64,000 nucleotides of DNA, taken from positions 1,612,001 through 1,676,000 of the forward strand of contig NZ_CP074570.1 in assembly GCF_019900845.1 (NCBI RefSeq), read 5' to 3'. This document shows, piece by piece, positions 62,016 through 64,000 of this stretch. A program made the translations under genes and the position numbers. The number at the start of each line of letters is the position of its first letter. The stretch's first letter is position 1. The notes under the pieces are model-generated. The model made no database searches. It had not been told where the DNA came from and saw only the letters and a program-made list of their open reading frames with translations. The stretch is from Paraneptunicella aestuarii. GTDB lineage: Bacteria > Pseudomonadota > Gammaproteobacteria > Enterobacterales > Alteromonadaceae.

Positions 62016-62743
62016 ACTTCAAATTGCATTGTTTCCAAAGTGATCTCGGTTGGGGTCACTTTTAGCATGCTGCCCTGTGTATACCAATCACCTAGCACGA
62101 TGCGCTGTGCCGGTTCAGAGTTGATTTCCAAATCGTGAATTGCTGGCCTGTGAGTGTGGCCATGAATCAGCCTTTTCACGCCATTGTCTTGCATTACCCT
62201 GACGACTTCCTCTGGTGTAACGTCCATTATATCGAGCGAAAGAGTGGACTGGTTTTGCTGGCTGATCTTGCGTCCGCGAGCTGCTATTTTGCGTCGTACT
62301 GAAAGGGGAAGCATGAGAATTAATCTCGGCCACCACCAACTGCGCGCTTTACGGCGAAATCGTTGATAGGCTTCGTCCTTGGTACAAAGTTCATCACCAT
62401 GCATAATCAAGGTGGCTTCGCCGTATAAGTCAATCACATCTGATTCCGGTAGCAGCGTCATGCCTGCACGTTTTGTGAAAGCCTTGCGGATCAGGAAGTC
62501 CCGATTGCCATGAATAAAATAAATAGCCACGCCCCGTTCAGATAACTGCCTGAATGCCTGAGTGACTTCCTGAGTAAAGGGGTTGATGTCATCGTCGCCA
62601 ATCCAGGCTTCGAATAAATCACCTAATACATATAACGCGTCAGCATCAACAGCTTGAGTCGTTAGAAAATGCTTTAGGCAAGTTGTGATTTCCGGATGTT
62701 CCGGGCTTAAGTGTAAATCGGCAATAAAGTAGGTAACTGGCAT
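62012..62743 (-). CDS. lpxH: UDP-2,3-diacylglucosamine diphosphatase
   Basis: A 243-residue calcineurin-like phosphatase in lipid A synthesis, cleaving UDP-2,3-diacylglucosamine to lipid X. Metal motifs: IADLHLSPE, LGDLFEAWIGDD, HGNRDFL, HGDELC and HGHTHRP. Full length; follows ppiB on the minus strand, as in many gammaproteobacteria. Confidence 0.96.
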   Translation of the reverse strand: MPVTYFIADLHLSPEHPEITTCLKHFLTTQAVDADALYVLGDLFEAWIGDDDINPFTQEVTQAFRQLSERGVAIYFIHGNRDFLIRKAFTKRAGMTLLPESDVIDLYGEATLIMHGDELCTKDEAYQRFRRKARSWWWPRLILMLPLSVRRKIAARGRKISQQNQSTLSLDIMDVTPEEVVRVMQDNGVKRLIHGHTHRPAIHDLEINSEPAQRIVLGDWYTQGSMLKVTPTEITLETMQFEV

Positions 62744-62799
62744 GCGAGTGATTCAGGAAGAGAAATTAAGGAGCATCATGAGATGCTCCCAGCACACCA

Positions 62800-63294
62800 T
62801 TATTCGGTGATTTCAGCTTTTTCGATAACCACGTCTTCGACAGGAACGTCTTGGTGGAATCCATGCGAACCCGTCGCAACAGCTTTGATTTTTTCAACCA
62901 CGTCCATACCGTCAGTGACTTCACCAAATACACAATAACCCCAACCATCCATTGATTCGCTACGGAAGTTCAGGAAGTCGTTGTTGTTCACGTTAATGAA
63001 GAATTGCGCGGTTGCAGAATGTGGATCATTGGTACGCGCCATTGCAATGGTGCCCATTTTGTTTTCCAGGCCGTTGTTGGCTTCGTTTTCAATTGGGTCG
63101 TTTGTTGCTTTTTGCACCATACCCGGTTCCATACCGCCACCCTGGATCATAAATCCATTAATAACGCGGTGGAAAATAGTGTTGTCATAGAATCCATCGC
63201 GTACATAAGACAGGAAGTTTTCAACTGTTTTGGGGGCTTTCTCAGCGTTCAACGCTAATGTAATTTTACCAAAGTTGGTGTGTAGAGTGACCAT
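62800..63294 (-). CDS. ppiB: Cyclophilin-type peptidyl-prolyl isomerase B
   Basis: A 164-residue cytoplasmic cyclophilin. [44 protein letters not shown] (catalytic Arg, Phe, Gln) and [17 protein letters not shown] are characteristic. ATG 63294 gives the family start MVTLHTNFG; an in-frame upstream ATG at 63345 would add 17 unrelated residues. Divergent from cysS, the usual arrangement. Confidence 0.96.
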   Translation of the reverse strand: MVTLHTNFGKITLALNAEKAPKTVENFLSYVRDGFYDNTIFHRVINGFMIQGGGMEPGMVQKATNDPIENEANNGLENKMGTIAMARTNDPHSATAQFFINVNNNDFLNFRSESMDGWGYCVFGEVTDGMDVVEKIKAVATGSHGFHQDVPVEDVVIEKAEITE

Positions 63295-63623
63295 TGCTAT
63301 ACCTGTGTGTTTTTCTAAAAGTCTGCGCATTCTAGCGGAACTCATGCACTATAAAAAGTATCGATGATATTTTGCTGTTGCTTTGGGTAAAAAGCTTGAG
63401 AGTCGTCATCAATGGGTGATAATATTTTTACCCGATTTGTTAACCCTATGAGTGCTATTTAAATCAAATGCACGAGGGGAAACATTAAGCAACGTAAAAT
63501 TAAATATCAGTGAAATGGACCATTCATATTTTTACTGACGTATAATTTGCCGCTGACTTTCATCAAAATCCGAACAGGGTTCCAGTTGCGAGCATGTTCA
63601 CAACAAAATAATCAGGATCGTAG
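63295..63623. other. ppiB-cysS divergent intergenic region
   Basis: A 329-base AT-rich region expected to contain the two promoters. I see no RNA gene, repeat or recognisable operator. Confidence 0.4.
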
Positions 63624-64000
63624 ATGTTACAGATTTATAATACTCTCACTCAGGAAAAGCAGGAATTTAAACCCCTAGTCCCCGGAAAAGTGGGTATGTA
63701 TGTATGCGGGATTACTGTTTACGATCTCAGTCACATGGGGCATGCCCGTACCTATTTAAGCTTCGATTTAATGGTTCGATACCTGCGCCATAAAGGTTAC
63801 GACGTAACTTATGTGCGTAATATCACCGACGTTGACGACAAGATCATCAAGCGCGCTATTGAAAATAACGAAACGGTTGATCAATTAACCGAGCGCACTA
63901 TCTCCATGATGCATGAAGACTTCAAGGCCATTAATTTGTTGGATGCCGACATTGAACCTCGCGTCACCACTCATATGGATGAAATCATCAATGTAATTCA
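63624..64000 (+). CDS. cysS: Cysteinyl-tRNA synthetase (3' end cut by window edge)
   Basis: 125 codons of a class I synthetase. [42 protein letters not shown] includes the zinc-binding Cys (VCGITVYD) and the HIGH-like HMGHAR motif; [18 protein letters not shown] follows. ATG 63624 has AGGAT upstream. The remainder lies beyond the window. Confidence 0.96.
   Translation, partial: MLQIYNTLTQEKQEFKPLVPGKVGMYVCGITVYDLSHMGHARTYLSFDLMVRYLRHKGYDVTYVRNITDVDDKIIKRAIENNETVDQLTERTISMMHEDFKAINLLDADIEPRVTTHMDEIINVI

Overview
The window looks like a chromosomal segment of a marine-type gammaproteobacterium, probably in the Alteromonadales (Alteromonadaceae-like). The evidence is the housekeeping gene order: prfB-lysS; ygfZ next to sdhE-ygfX with nadB beside rpoE-rseA-rseB-rseC; lepA-lepB-rnc-era; smp divergent from serB; and lpxH-ppiB divergent from cysS. 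The proteins resemble their enterobacterial counterparts, and RF2 carries the classical programmed +1 frameshift. No rRNA, tRNA, CRISPR array, insertion sequence or phage module was seen.

Layout. 1-5730 (minus strand) is a tightly coupled five-gene operon: BASS-type symporter, NAD-dependent epimerase, a secreted heme-c/Vgb-like beta-propeller protein, an MFS transporter and a short-chain dehydrogenase cut by the window edge. 5960-7747 is an AT-rich anti-phage dCTP deaminase (AvcD/DCD type) with an extra N-terminal domain. 7918-9762 holds an AraC regulator and a PhlG-like hydrolase. 10096-12752 is prfB-lysS. A 1.2-kb gene-poor leader follows, containing a palindromic repeat element, a terminator and AT-rich DNA.

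13995-31119 is the main accessory feature, a ribosomal-peptide (RiPP) cluster of thiopeptide/thiazolylpeptide type. It has two near-identical 72-residue precursors whose invariant core contains SCSTCGSSSCCGSC. These are followed by an ABC-2 exporter pair, a LanB-type glutamyl-transfer protein, a divergent SpaB_C-like protein, a ThiF-like/RRE partner protein, a YcaO cyclodehydratase, a SagB-type azoline dehydrogenase, a canonical SpaB_C-like protein, and a MacAB/LolCDE-like export system (two FtsX permeases, a membrane-fusion protein and an ATPase). A DUF2141 protein, a small membrane protein and a short antitoxin-like protein follow. The predicted sequence of events is: leader binding by the RRE; Cys (and possibly Ser/Thr) cyclodehydration; oxidation to azoles; Ser/Thr dehydration by glutamylation and elimination; possibly a [4+2] pyridine-forming macrocyclisation; then export. 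Such clusters are known mostly from Gram-positive bacteria, so a two-precursor version with a MacAB-like exporter in a Gram-negative host is the best candidate here for an undescribed system.

33038-50294 is largely core genome: a TolB-propeller/amidohydrolase fusion, slyD-like FKBP, ygfZ, sdhE, ygfX, nadB, the sigma-E operon with a recognisable autoregulatory sigma-E promoter, lepA, lepB, rnc, era, pdxH and a TatD-family nuclease. 50291-64000 holds smp, serB, a Yip1 protein, miaE, a DUF4440 protein, a hicAB toxin-antitoxin pair, a coiled-coil membrane protein with a small partner, an exported protein, two tandem alkaline phosphatases (one a lipoprotein with a collagen-like linker), a CBS-domain protein, lpxH, ppiB and the start of cysS.
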